Source: Cyanodermella asteris (taxonomy: Eukaryota; Ascomycota; Lecanoromycetes; Ostropales; Stictidaceae). Taken from it: 22,314 nucleotides of DNA. Each line of letters opens with the position of its first letter. The stretch's first letter is position 1. The notes beneath the pieces were generated by a model, which was not told the origin of the DNA, searched no databases, and saw only the letters and a list, made by a program, of their open reading frames with translations. Below are positions 1 to 10,681 of the stretch, one piece after another. A program made the position numbers and the translations under genes. The stretch is taken from NCBI GenBank assembly GCA_900618795.1, contig UYJD01000002.1:1524859-1547172 (forward strand). Direction: 5' to 3'.

Positions 1-849
1 ACACTCAGTTCACCGCACCCCGTGAAGACCCAGACCTACGAGCAACACCTTCAGACTTGACGCCGTCCTTCACTGGTCGCCTACACAGTCAACCACCCCG
101 TGCCCGCGTTACAGTTGGCACTTTACCTAAAAGAGAAGAGAATTCACCAATCGTCAGAGACCGATCAACGTACGGGAGCTAAAACAAGAACAACAACGCC
201 AAGGTGCTGAAGGGGGTGTGCAAAAGACTTCCCTGCGACACCGTAGCACGTATGTACACATCTGTCGGAAAATGGGCCATGTCTGGAGTATATGGATGGT
301 TGTATGGCGACAGGCGTGCAGAAATGCCGTCGTTTAGAACCACCTCCGGAGAGTGTAGGTATAGTGGAGCTGTGTGAAGTGCGGAGTCTCCGCATGTCGC
401 GCTCCCACGAGGCTTGGCGGCGATCATCATTGACCCGGATCGTGGATGTGTGAGAAGGCTGAGAAGCGGCTCAAGTGTTCATAGACAGGATCTCTAGACC
501 CACCTCCATCCTTCCTTGGCTTGGAAAATGCTAATTCGACCGCCGCGTGTTGATAGGTCAGTCGCACAAAGACACGAAGCGCACAATTCTGAACGCTTTA
601 AACGAAGCTCAAATCTATTTTCTGGACATGAGGATGCCCTAGGCTGCAGTGTTTGCAGTGAAACGCAATATTTGGGGAATTGGGTCCCGGTGAAGAGCCA
701 AAAGGAGCTCTCCGAAGAGCTCTGGAGAAGCTCTGGAGACGTGGGGATTCAGGTCCCACATAGGCATAGCCAACATCGTCATTGGTACTGCAGGATTCGA
801 GATGACTCTGGGGTGGCTTTGTCTCCCAGTCGACGCCCAGTTTACTCCT
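1..849. other. Intergenic stretch 3' of PPM2, no gene recognised
   Basis: No reading frame here shows a recognisable domain; the open frames are short and low in coding character. The part near 850 should hold the 3' UTR and polyadenylation region of the minus-strand PPM2 gene. It contains a hairpin with 7-bp arms at 705-722 and an 11-bp perfect tandem duplication at 718-739, listed separately. The first 500 bases could be the edge of a gene lying outside the window, but I see nothing that proves it. Confidence 0.5.
705..739. repeat. Hairpin plus 11-bp tandem duplication downstream of PPM2
   Basis: GAGCTCT (705-711) is followed by a four-base loop and its exact complement AGAGCTC (716-722). 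Overlapping the right arm, AGCTCTGGAGA occurs twice in perfect tandem at 718-728 and 729-739. It lies 111-145 bases past the PPM2 stop codon, so it would fall in that gene's 3' UTR if the transcript runs that far. A role in RNA stability or 3'-end formation is only inference; simple slippage could have made the tandem. Confidence 0.6.
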
Positions 850-3800
850 TCATTCTTTCTCCGCAAGATCCTGCATCTCTTGGGCAAGTCGTAGGAGGTA
901 GAATTTCCTCATCTCGGAGGGAAGTTTGGCGAACCTTCCTTCGATCCTCTTTGCGTCCCTCCTTCCATCTTCGTACGCCTGGACGTCTCTATTGCCGTAC
1001 ACATCCCTGCCGGCTGCGTATCCGGCGTCCAGATCACGGAAGAAGACATTCACCGCCACGCTCGTGTTAGATGTCGGTTTTGCTGTGTGTAGCCAGAGTG
1101 CGGGAATGAAAAGAATGTCGCCGGGATTCATGACCACGCGCAAAGGCCGTAGCGTACCAAGCTCGTTATTCTTGTACGTCCGGGGATCGAACATATCCAG
1201 AGAGGAACTTGATTGCCCTGGCTGAATCCGAACTTGTCGAACACTGTCCGGTGGGTATAGAAGCAATTCTTTAGTGCCACAAATTTGGCATAGGACATTC
1301 GACATGACATCGTAGTGCAGCCACATGGACACTGGTCCGCTCACTCGGAAAACGGAGCTGTGCCGTCGCGGCTGACCGTTGCCGAGTGTACCATCGATAT
1401 AGTGTGAAAGTTGTTCTGGAAGCTTGAAATCAGCCGCAAGTTCAGGGTAGTCGGACCAAAAGTCGGCGGGCTTGTTCGCCGATTCAGAAGACAGCGCCCG
1501 GAGGTAGTACTTGGTGCCGTCTGCTACAATTTCGTCTGCAAATTGGCCAAACGGCATCTTTTGGTAGGTGAAATTCTTGGTCTGGAAATTCATGGAACAG
1601 CTCGTCGATACATGGACGACGACATGTCGATCGGCACCGATAGCGCGCTTCAGATAGTCAAAAGTCCACAAATCCGTTGCGCGACCGAGGTCGAAGCCTT
1701 TTAAGAGCACCGGGTCTCGCTTATCGACGATAGATGTGAAATCTGAATCATCAAAGTCGCCGTAGCTCATTGACTTAATATCTTGCGGCTGGGGAACCTT
1801 GTTGGCCTTGGCTTGGCCTTTCGGCTTTGGGGCATTGACGCCATCAGCCCGCTGCTTCTTGTGCTTTCGAGGTTTGGATTGTCCAACTTCGGCCTCGGTC
1901 TTCTGAATACCCGATGATGGGACCCAGCGGTGCGCTAGGGGCATCCAATGTCCCTGCGCGTCGTTTACTTTCTGCCATTGGAAAACCCAAACCAGCTTGT
2001 TGTGATATGAGCCAAATGAGAAACAGGTCGCACCACCACCAGCGACCAGAATGCAGCCGTCGCCAATAGAAGTAGAAGTGTGGCCAACGAGAAGGGGACA
2101 GAAACGGTGGGGTATTTGTAGCCCGGAAGCGAGGACAGCCCCGGCCTCACTCTCCGGGTCGAGTCTGACTATTGTCGCGATCTCATTTGCAGGGACGGAT
2201 GCATCTGTCACACCGCCGACCAGCGCACAAGCATCACTTGCGGAGGTTTTATCGTTCAAGGTCTCGCGAATTGAGGTGACAGTAGCGCCGAACCGGCTGA
2301 GACTGGGATCTGTGAGCGTCGAGGCTGGCTTAATGCCTACAATTTCCCGGCTCAAGTCGATAGTCCACTCTAGCGGTGTCTGATCAATGCAGCGTTCTGC
2401 CCCAAGCCCTCCAATAAGAAAGCCAGAGCACACGCCCTCTTCTAGCTGCTTTGCCAGGACCAGATTGGCCCCAAACCGAGGTCCCGATAGCGTTCCTTCG
2501 CATTGCAGCTCACGCCATGGTGTGGCCTTGTGAGATTGATCCTCTCCCTTATCATTTAGCCAATAAAGCCATTTGTCGGACAACTGTGAGCGCCCACATT
2601 TTCCTCCGAAAATGATGACACCTTTTGCTGTCTCGTGGGGACCACCAATCAGCGCCAGCGCGGAATGCCGATACAAGCCATTTGGTATAGACTGAATTTG
2701 GGTCGATTTGTAGCTACTTTCCGATCCATTCTTGGATGTTTCCAATACGTAGCAGTCTGCAAGAGCATTATCCGGAGATGTGCGTCCACCAACGAGAAGT
2801 GCAGTATGCGTATCGTTTTGTGCTAGCTGTGTAATGGTGTGGCACATACGGCCATCTGTTGGAAGGCCATTAAGCGGCGGAAGCTCCTTGGGTGTTGATG
2901 TCTCGGTCCTCGTGATACGGTCCATAGTCGACAATCGTGATTGCAGACCATGACCACCATGAACTGCGACCATGTCTTTACCGAAGGTGTAATCAGCTGC
3001 AAACCTGATCGGGTTCGTCACGGGTCTTTTAGACAGCTCTTTCACGATGCTTGCGTAGTCTTCGATTTTAACATTTGTCAGCCGGCCCAATGGCAGACTC
3101 GCTGACGAAGAGCCCTCAGTTCTGTTCCCGATAGGGTCGCTGGCCATGTTCTGCGCGGTCAGAATAAAATAGTGGCTCGTGAAAAGTGCAAACTCTTCCC
3201 ATTCGTCAAAAGGTTCAACATCGTCAAGAGCACTTCTCTCCTCCAGCGACATGAAGTCTCGCTGAGCCCACAATTTCCAGAGGCTTTGACTCTTCGCCTG
3301 TATCCATCCCCGGCTGCGGAACCGTTGCACTTGCTTTTCTTCGGTGGCATAGTTTTTCAGCGACCGCAGTTTCGTTCCTAGTCCTGCAAAATGGCTCAAC
3401 ATTGTTTGCGCAAACGGATGTCCCTCTCCACATGGGAGACATTGCTCCAGCTGGATGAAGCGAGCATCTGGCAGACCTGCAGCCCACCTGATGAGCGCGT
3501 CAGCTGCCTTCTCCTTCATGTATGTTATTGAGACTTCGGCGATGAAACAAATCGAACAATCTGAAAGGGTCAGGAAGCTTTCAAGGATAGACTGTAGCTG
3601 TTGTAACTGTATCAAGTCGCAGCCCAGGGCAACATAGCTCGGCGAAAATAGGGGAAGCTCAACCTGAGGCAAACTTTTCAGCCCGGACAGCATTGCTACG
3701 AGCTCAGGGGCTGCATCGATCATTTTGGCCTTGTTAGCGATCAGATCCGGGTAGTCAACATCTATAAAAGTAACGTCTTTAGTCGCATCGGGATGTCTTG

Positions 3801-4270
3801 AAAGCATCTGAAAAGGAAGAGGATCACTCAAGAAAGTCAGCACATGCATTGAATGTAGGGCAAATCAAACAGAACTTACTATCCGCAGCCAAGATTAACC
3901 ACAACCTTGCGCTTGTCACTCTGCATGTCCAAGAACTGTGTCAGCTCATGCTCGATGGCTCGCATACGAAGCCAATAGCCGCGATTGATCAGCGGAGCCC
4001 TTCGCTTGGGCTTCTTTACGAAATGCTTGAAAAAATGAGGCTGGACATGATAGAGCATTTCGACGCTTCGCTTCGAAACGATGCTGCTATCGTTTGTCTA
4101 GAAACGTCAGCCCAGTCGTGCTGATCCGAGCCCGTGTGTGAACTCACTCCCATGATCGAGACATCTATCGGAGTAGGTTTTGTATAACCCATCTTATTGC
4201 GACGACCTCGACTTTTCATGACTCCATTGGATGTTGGCTCGAGACCATTGGTGGTCTGTTCTATCGCCAT
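850..4270 (-). CDS. PPM2: tRNA wybutosine-synthesizing protein 4 (leucine carboxyl methyltransferase 2)
   Basis: SAM-dependent enzyme of the last steps of wybutosine synthesis at position 37 of tRNA-Phe: it methylates and methoxycarbonylates the side chain. Exons are 4270-4148, 4097-3880 and 3826-850, joined by introns with donors GTGAGT and GTAAGT; the 3318 coding bases give 1105 residues. Order of domains: an LCM-type methyltransferase (about 40-340) with the SAM motif NLGCGYDPLP near 109-118; a Kelch-like propeller (about 390-770) with GGRTSPD, FGGKCGR and similar blades; and a C-terminal JmjC/cupin fold (about 830-1105) with the HxD pair H951/D953 and distal H1027. This methyltransferase-Kelch-JmjC order is the hallmark of TYW4/Ppm2. 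The start at 4270 is the first in-frame ATG and lies about 65 bases past a TATA-like element. It is divergent from ATG18. Family assignment is secure; the exact first exon rests on splice-site reading. Confidence 0.95.
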
Positions 4271-4334
4271 CGCGTCACGACAACCAAAAAATCTCTTAAA
4301 TCAGACTGCGAGCGGCCGGGTGACGAGTCCCTCA

Positions 4335-4346
4335 TATATAGATTGG
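4335..4346 (-). promoter_or_regulatory. CCAAT and TATA elements of the PPM2 promoter
   Basis: On the minus strand a CCAAT box (4346-4342) is followed after one base by TATATA (4340-4335), 65 bases before the PPM2 start codon at 4270. Position and orientation fit a core promoter for PPM2. The two motifs are closer together than usual, so the CCAAT may be fortuitous. Confidence 0.4.
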
Positions 4347-4936
4347 CGCACCCAGGGAAGGATCACTCTGCACAGCGTCGGACAGAAAGCCCCAGAGATA
4401 CAATTTCCAAATCATGCACATCAGCAGCTGTTGCACGCATCGACAGCTGGTATGCAGTCATCAGCTTTGAGTGTGGCTGAGTTCATTCGGTAGAGAAGAC
4501 TCTCTCGAAGCATCGTGGCGCTGCGATTTTCAGTGCGGGTCATGTGACTATTGCGCGGTGCACCTGCAAGGTCTGTCCACCTGCCACCTCGAGACTGACA
4601 GGCAATGGCACTTGACGTCCAGAACTCGAGGGCAGGCAACAAAATCCCGTCCACCTTTTATCTTTGATCGGAGTCTCTGTGGCATGTATGCACAAGCCCA
4701 TACTCTGCTACCGACAGAACACTTTCAACAGATCTAGTTTCGCCCCTGCAAACCCGTCAGATTATCAGCCAACTTCCGTTTCATACCAGACCTTCACGAA
4801 AGGTCGTCGAGAATCTGCTGCAAAGCTTGCAGGACGTGATCGAACGGAAACACGAGCTGCTTGGTGTTACACCAAAACTTGATCCGATCCACCGTTCCGA
4901 GGCACGCCGGTGCCGCAAAGATTGTAATCGAATTAG

Positions 4937-4962
4937 GCCCAATCGACTTGGGCTGTAAGCCC
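4937..4962 (+). promoter_or_regulatory. Two mutually exclusive hairpins in the ATG18 leader
   Basis: GCCCAA (4937-4942) pairs perfectly with TTGGGC (4948-4953) over a five-base loop. GGGCT (4950-4954) pairs perfectly with AGCCC (4958-4962) over a three-base loop. The arms share 4950-4953, so only one hairpin can form at a time. The second ends 11 bases before the ATG18 ATG at 4974. An effect on start-codon scanning is possible but is inference. Confidence 0.35.
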
Positions 4963-4973
4963 CAGCTTTCACC

Positions 4974-6251
4974 ATGTCGCAGGGAGGCATGAATTTCGTC
5001 ACTTTCAACCAAGACTACAGCCACTTGGCACTAGGGACTCCCCGGGGCTTCCGAATCTACACCACAGAACCCTTTGCGAAATGCTCGGAAATGAAGACGG
5101 GAGACATCACCATCATCGAAATGCTATTCTCGACATCTCTGGTCGCCTTGGTTCTTTCACCCCGCCGATTGCAGATCATCAACACGAAGCGTGGGAGGAC
5201 TATTTGCGAGCTCACTTTCCCTACCGCAATCCTTGCCGTCCGACTGAATAGAAAGCGACTTGTGGTGGTTCTCGAGGACCAGATCTACCTGTACGATATC
5301 AGCAACATGAAACTATTGGCGACTATTGAGACATCACCCAACCCGCAGGCGATATGTGCATTGTCGCCGTCGTCGGAGAAGTGCTTCCTCGCATATCCAC
5401 TACCACAGAAAGCCTCGGCTTCAGGCAATCAGCCATCTCACGCGCCGCCTACGGGCACTCACGTGCCACCCTCCAGCGGTGATGTGCTTATATACGACAC
5501 GGACAAGCTTGAAACAACGAACGTGATCACAGCGCACAAGTCGCCTCTATCGGCAATCCAAATCAACAGCACAGGTGATATCATCGCCACGGCATCTGAC
5601 AAGGGTACCATCATCAGAGTATTTGGGCTTCCTAATGGGGATAAGCTCTATCAATTCCGCCGAGGATCGATTCCAGCACATATATTCAGTATGGCGTTCA
5701 ATTCAACGTCTTCTCTGCTTTGCGTTTCCTCGGCGACTGATACTATCCACGTGTTCAAGCTTGGAGGAAACCAGCGACGGCCATCAGAAGACGTAGGAAA
5801 ATCAACAGGCGATGCTGATGGTGAGGATAGTCCTTCTGCCAGCCCGTCGTTAGAAGACGGTCCATCCGGCACAACGAATCGCAAGCATGACGGAACGTTG
5901 TTTGGCATACTAAGGCGCACTTCGCAGAACGTCGGCGCCAGCCTAGCTACGAGCATGGGCCAGTATTTGCCCAGCTCCGTCGCCGAAATGTGGGAACCTA
6001 TGAGAGACTTCGCATGGTGCCGATTGCCCAAACAAGCAAGCAGCAGCGGGCCTCCACAGCTGTCAGCATACGCAAGCAGCACACCAGGGAGGTGTATAGT
6101 TGCCATGTCAAATAGCAGTCCACAAGTATTCGCTGTGACGGCTGAGGGCCAGTACATCGTCTATGACATCGATCTCGCTAAGGGTGGCGAAGGGACTTTG
6201 GTGCGCGTCAGTGATGTCAGCGCCGATACTGAGAGGACTGGTCTGTCGTGA
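4974..6251 (+). CDS. ATG18: Autophagy-related PROPPIN WD-repeat protein Atg18
   Basis: Phosphoinositide-binding seven-bladed beta-propeller that binds PtdIns3P and PtdIns(3,5)P2 and acts with Atg2 in autophagosome growth and in vacuole morphology. The 425-residue single-exon frame opens with the family start [16 protein letters not shown] (residues 6-21), contains [20 protein letters not shown] (47-66), and carries the diagnostic lipid-binding FRRG motif at 228-231 followed by [13 protein letters not shown] low-complexity Ser/Pro/Gly-rich insertion (about 258-340) matches the variable loop of filamentous fungal orthologues. The length is usual for the family. It is divergent from PPM2 and convergent with GPN2. 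The start at 4974 gives five residues before the conserved Met-Asn-Phe; the ATG at residue 6 (4989) could also serve. No intron is needed to keep the frame. Confidence 0.95.
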   Translation: MSQGGMNFVTFNQDYSHLALGTPRGFRIYTTEPFAKCSEMKTGDITIIEMLFSTSLVALVLSPRRLQIINTKRGRTICELTFPTAILAVRLNRKRLVVVLEDQIYLYDISNMKLLATIETSPNPQAICALSPSSEKCFLAYPLPQKASASGNQPSHAPPTGTHVPPSSGDVLIYDTDKLETTNVITAHKSPLSAIQINSTGDIIATASDKGTIIRVFGLPNGDKLYQFRRGSIPAHIFSMAFNSTSSLLCVSSATDTIHVFKLGGNQRRPSEDVGKSTGDADGEDSPSASPSLEDGPSGTTNRKHDGTLFGILRRTSQNVGASLATSMGQYLPSSVAEMWEPMRDFAWCRLPKQASSSGPPQLSAYASSTPGRCIVAMSNSSPQVFAVTAEGQYIVYDIDLAKGGEGTLVRVSDVSADTERTGLS

Positions 6252-6514
6252 CCCGGGTGGAGTGTTGGTGGATTGTCGGGTTGATTCTGCATTGCTCCTT
6301 GATACCCTTGTATGTATTACCAAGCCTTGGAAATGTGATTAGTTCTCCGCCGTCCAGATCAGGCCGTCCTCTCCGTTGCCGTGAATTTTGCCGAGAGCAA
6401 GTGAATAATCTCCAACGGATCGCTTGTCGAATCTGATGGGTTGCGTTTCACGTGATCTCGTGCGCGTGTTGAAGGCAGCCGTATTGACTGTGCGAAGGCA
6501 GGTTGCACGATGTC

Positions 6515-7556
6515 TCATGTCTGCATTGCATCAGCCGCTTCTTTCGCTGCCTGTGCCTGCATCTCCCAGTCTTCACGTTCTTTGGCGTCGAATTCCTCCT
6601 TTCGATCTAGCCAGCGCTCCTGCACGTCCTGCACCGTCATCTCTTCGAAGCCCTCCCTCATCGCAACCTGCCAAACGGTGTCATTGGCGCCCTCGGCCCC
6701 TCCGAAGGCATATCCACCAGCTCTATCAATTTGGTGCAGTAACGTCATCATACTCTTCTTGTCCTCCACTGCAAGTGTCGCGTAAGAAACGAGCCCGAAC
6801 TCTTCGACCAATCCCGTGATGGCCTTGTTGAGGCCCTCGAACTTCCCACCAGCCAATGCCGCATTCTCATTCTCGAGCTCAGGAAGCAGGTAATCCAGAT
6901 CTTGCACGTCCGTGTAGAATTCGAGGTTGAACGGCAACTCCCCGTAAGTGCTGAGCTTGTCGATCTTGGTCAGAACGTTGATATGCGGCAAGTCCATCTG
7001 CAACATCGTCCTCAGAGACAACAACAAGTTCGAAATGTATAGCGAAGGCAACGTCAAGCAATACGAATCCGTCAAATGCACAGAAACCAGCTAACACAAA
7101 AAGTCCATCAGCCTTCCGGGGGGAACCAAAACATAATCTCATTGCGCGCGAATTATTCTCACTAACCCTATATCCCATCTTCGCAATCTTCCCCAAGATC
7201 CGTCTCAAGCTGTCGTGATGCGTGAACAACTCGACCTGGCCCGGGCAATCGAACAGTACATAGTCGTCTCCGAGCGCTTTCAGGCCTTGCTCGAGCCACT
7301 CCCAATTGTGTTCCAGCTCTTCGAGCGCATACAGCACCGCGCCGTTGGGGCCCAGCTCGTCGTTCGCCATGATCTCCTCGAGCGTGACGAGGCTGCGCAC
7401 GTCCAGGGCGCAGGGGTACGAGGTTCGATCGTTGGCTGGGTCGAGGTTCACGACGCTGCATTTGCGGCCGATGGCGGAGAGGAACTGGTGCATGCCGCCG
7501 CAGTAGGTGGACTTGCCGGAGCCCGGTGGGCCGATGACAAGTTGAGCGAACGGCAT
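6515..7556 (-). CDS. GPN2: GPN-loop GTPase 2
   Basis: Small GTPase of the GPN family, required with its paralogues for RNA polymerase II and III assembly and nuclear import. Exons are 7556-7167 and 7090-6515, separated by a 76-nt intron with donor GTTAGT and acceptor TTAG; the product has 321 residues. Visible motifs are the P-loop GPPGSGKST (9-17), VVNLDPAND (35-43), the family-defining GPN triplet (69-71), DCPGQ (103-107) and the guanine-specificity motif TKID (171-174). The start at 7556 gives MPFAQLVIG, the usual N-terminus of the family. The frame stays open for 96 codons upstream to an ATG at 7844, but that stretch has no family similarity and lies in the divergent promoter with POP5. 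It is convergent with ATG18, with 263 bases between the stop codons. Confidence 0.95.
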
Positions 7557-7875
7557 GCTTGCGAGATGGATCAAGAGCACTGAGTGTGGGTGGGAGGAAA
7601 GAGGCCGATGGTCTCGATGACTTTCAACGGTGGAGGCGGACTTTGGTCCGTGGCGGGATGGAGTTTGAGGCTTGGCGGAGCCGCATGATGCAGATGCAGA
7701 CGGTCGCGACCATAATTCACAGGCTTCATCTTCACAGACGATGAGACATATAATCGACTCAGAAACTTCGACTGATCGACTTCGCCTCTCCGTGTGACTG
7801 TCAGTAATGAGGTGCCGGAGCTCAAGAGCCAGTCGTCCCGCCAAGTCGCCTCACTGATAGGCTCTCCTAACACCG
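7557..7875. promoter_or_regulatory. Bidirectional promoter of GPN2 and POP5
   Basis: The 319 bases between the GPN2 and POP5 start codons must hold the promoters and leaders of both genes. A minus-strand frame in phase with GPN2 is open across most of it, but its translation looks like low-complexity, non-conserved sequence. I could not assign specific factor sites. Confidence 0.6.
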
Positions 7876-8548
7876 ATGGTCCGCATCAAGCACCGGTACC
7901 TGCTGGTCGACATTCTCTACCCAGAAAGCGACTCACGGCAAGCGAAGAGCCATGACGGAAGTCTTCCACCAGTTGTCGACTTCAGACGGCCATCGCCGCC
8001 AACTCTGGGCGCGGGTTCACTAGTCAGACACATTCGCGATCACGTTGAATTACTCTACGGTGACCATGGGATGGGCGTGACGGGATCTGGCATGTCGAGT
8101 ACGGATATCATTCTTCGACCCCTTTTGAAAGTAAGCACATTGGCTGACGAGCGTAGTTAAGTACTTCTCACAAGCGACCTCTACCTTCATCGTCCGTTGT
8201 CCCAGGGCGCACTATAGAATGGTTTGGAGTGCACTGACGTTCATGACGCATCTTCCCAAGTCGGACTCGAAAGCAAGAGGCAAATTTCCCACGCCTCGAC
8301 AGTCTACGGATGTCCAGCCGTGTATCATGCGAGTCGTGCGCGTCAGCGGTACGATCAGGAAGAGCGAAGAGGAGGCAATCAGACGTGCGCGCGCAGACAT
8401 ACTCAGAGCGCAGAAACAGCAGGCCACCAGCGCGGAGAGTGGTGCGTCAAGCACTCTCGATGCAATCTTCAATACCACCAAGGAAACCTTCGAAGCATCG
8501 GACATTGAGGACGACGATATGAATGAAGACGAAGATAGTGAAACGTGA
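7876..8548 (+). CDS. POP5: Ribonuclease P/MRP protein subunit Pop5
   Basis: Protein subunit shared by nuclear RNase P (tRNA 5' processing) and RNase MRP (pre-rRNA processing). Exons are 7876-8098 and 8157-8548; the 58-nt intron has donor GTACGG, a GCTGAC branch site and acceptor GTAG, and the product has 204 residues. The N-terminus MVRIKHRYLLVDILYP is the classical Pop5 start. Across the junction the protein reads MSIKYFSQATSTFIVRCPRA, then YRMVWSALTFMTHLP and RVVRVSGTIRKSEEEAIRRA, all Pop5/Rpp14 family signatures. The acidic C-terminus (DIEDDDMNEDEDSET) is typical of fungal orthologues. Without splicing the first-exon frame runs into a stop at 8158-8160. It is divergent from GPN2 and convergent with the PP2A gene. 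Confidence 0.93.
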
Positions 8549-8693
8549 AGCTTTGCGTGTACTCATCACTGAACCCTTTTCACTTGGGGCTCGTCTATTG
8601 GGGATTTTTGTGATTGCCTGTGAAGCCACGTCGCTGACCGCTGACTCCTCATTATCATGCTTATCATGCAGCAAAGCCGTTCGTGTACTTCGT

Positions 8694-9780
8694 CTAAAGG
8701 AAGTAGTCGGGAGTCCTTCTAGAGACCATCGGTTCTCCTTCGCGTGGGCACGGGTCGAATTGCAAGCTATGTATATTAGTAGGGACCCAATCGACACATC
8801 GAGGCGGCACTCACAACGTATACTTTAGATGTTCATCGATCTCCATGATCGCTGCCTGGTTGCCGCACCTGTAGCAGTAGTTCGGCGCTATTCATCGTCA
8901 GCTTTTGGGATTTGCCGGTATTCAACGACAACATACCGGAAAATATGGTGACCACGTTCCTATCCTGGCTCCAGTTGTATCCCTCCATGACCAGCTGATG
9001 GGCTCGTGCCACCAACGTCAGGCCGTTGTTGTGGTTGAACGCTTCGCTAATGTCTTGACCAAAAGTATAACCCGCACCTCTTGGGCTGATTCCCCATCCG
9101 CATCTGTCATCGGGGTCTGACCACAGCAAATCACACATGGGACCTTCATGAGGAACTTCTTGGATGCGATCCAGCGCGCGAATATTGTCCAGTGTGTCTA
9201 TGCTCGGACTGAGACCACCGTGCAAGCAGAAGATCTGGTTGTCAATCAACGCGGTCAGAGGTAGGTAGTCGAACAAGTCTGTGAAGGCTTTCCAAACATT
9301 GGCATTACCGTATTTGCGCAAGCACTCGTCGTAAAATCCGTAGACCTGCGTGATCTGGCGAGATTCGTGATTGCCGCGGAGGATGGTTATGCGTTGGGGG
9401 TAACGAATCTTCAGCGCGACAAGCAGCGTGACCGTCTCAACGGAATAGTATCCTCGATCCACGTAATCGCCCATGAAGAGGTAGTTTGTGTCAGGATTGG
9501 GCCCGCCAATACGGAACAGCTCCATCAGGTCGTGGAATTGACCGTGAATGTCGCCGCACACCGTCACGGGGCACTTTACTGGCTGCACATTCGACTCCTC
9601 GGTCAGAATTTCCCTTGCCCTGTCGCATAAACGTGTGATATCGCTCTCCGCCAGCTGCTTGCATGACATTAAGCTCTCGATCCATCCGTCAAGGGTGGGT
9701 ATCGAAGCTGGTTCTGTCGCCGGGTTCAATTGATGAGGCTCCGGGGTCTTGCCCACGTCGACGTCCATTTTAGTGTCCAT
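8694..9780 (-). CDS. Serine/threonine protein phosphatase PP2A catalytic subunit
   Basis: Two-metal phosphatase, catalytic subunit of PP2A, acting with scaffold and regulatory subunits in cell-cycle and stress signalling. Exons are 9780-8937, 8887-8815 and 8766-8694, giving 329 residues. The two introns are very short (49 nt, donor GTATGT; 48 nt, donor GTGAGT). Metal-binding and catalytic motifs are GDIHG (76-80), GDYVDRG (104-110), GNHE (136-139) and the late VARAHQL. The last two exons supply [13 protein letters not shown] and the C-terminal RRTPDYFL, the invariant PP2A tail whose Leu is carboxyl-methylated. That tail separates it from PP1 and calcineurin and supports PP2A over PP6. A non-conserved N-terminal extension of about 28 residues, beginning MDTKMDVD, is common in filamentous fungi. 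It corresponds to yeast PPH21/PPH22. It is convergent with POP5, with 145 bases between the stop codons. Confidence 0.95.
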
Positions 9781-10556
9781 AACTGCTAAAGTCGGAGCGT
9801 TGCCTCAAATTGACCTTCTCTTGTGCGTCTGAATGAGCGAGCCAAGGTGAAGTTGATTTAAAGAGCTTGCGTAAGTTGGTATTACTCAGTTGGCGAAGGT
9901 ATTCGAGGAGCGAGTGGGTAGGCGGGGATGTCTGAACTGGGCTGCGAGACGCTGAAAAGGCGACAGTAGGGTATCAAAAATTCTACTCAATGCCGAAGAG
10001 GCTGCCTCCGGTTGACGCTCTGTCTTTGCACGCTCCAGAGCTATCGGGGAGATCGTGTTGTGATCGCGTGCTTTGTGCTGGTCGGGTGAACTGATGACGG
10101 GCGGAAAGATTGGCGGCGTTCGGCGGCAGCAGCAGCACGCACTTCAGTTTCCGCTTTAGCGACGCTGAGCCACCTGGCGTCTGATTCCAGCCACACTTCA
10201 CTTGTACGGGAACAGCCTCTCATGCAACGCATCTACTCTCTCCTTACTCGCGCCTTCGCGTATTGGTGAGTACATGTATTTCCTTGACAGTGTACAAACA
10301 CTGGACATTTCAGTATTAATGTCAATGAGCGAGGAGACGAACTGATTTCAGTAGACTCGAGTGACTCCTCAGTGATAAGTCTGAGGTAACCCGGTTTGCA
10401 TGAGAGTTTTGAATTGAGCCAAAACAAGAACCTGCCTTGCAGACCACAAAAGAGAGCTAGTCGACGAAGGATACCTCGAGTGGTACAGGGCGGTCATCAG
10501 GCCTTTAACCGGCGCTGAATGTGAATTACATCCTGATCAACCAGTGACTCTCCCAG

Positions 10557-10563
10557 TATATAA
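10557..10563 (+). promoter_or_regulatory. TATA box facing the assembly gap
   Basis: TATATAA at 10557-10563 on the plus strand is followed by G, as in a good TATA box, and points to the right. The next ATG in a frame open to the gap is at 10682, 119 bases on. It suggests a plus-strand transcription start between 10590 and 10640. It may also be chance, as no transcript is visible. Confidence 0.3.
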
Positions 10564-10681
10564 GCGGGTAGTGGCAAAGCTATTCACCTGTTTACTTACA
10601 TAAGCAGTGATTTGGGTACCTCTGGGAGAGTTAAGGGAACTGCTCAGGTAGGTAGGCTATTGAGTGCGTTCGTTCAAATTT

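Larger units (their letters stand above)
4271..4973. promoter_or_regulatory. Divergent promoter region between PPM2 and ATG18
   Basis: These 703 bases separate the two divergent start codons and hold no convincing gene; the small open frames do not resemble known proteins. The left end contains the PPM2 CCAAT/TATA pair, and the right end the ATG18 leader with two overlapping hairpins. A CATGTGAC sequence occurs near 4541, close to an E-box-like site, but no factor can be assigned from sequence alone. Confidence 0.6.

Noticed and set aside
516-1070. Plus-strand open frame of 184 codons
   Set aside because: Its right part is antisense to the conserved JmjC end of PPM2, and its translation is Arg/Ser-rich with no domain. 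It is a shadow frame.
850-9780. Functional link between PPM2 (LCM family) and the PP2A catalytic subunit, whose Leu tail is methylated by an LCM enzyme
   Set aside because: The LCM enzyme that methylates PP2A is PPM1/LCMT1. The gene here has the Kelch and JmjC domains of PPM2/TYW4, which acts on tRNA. The 4-5 kb proximity is best read as coincidence.
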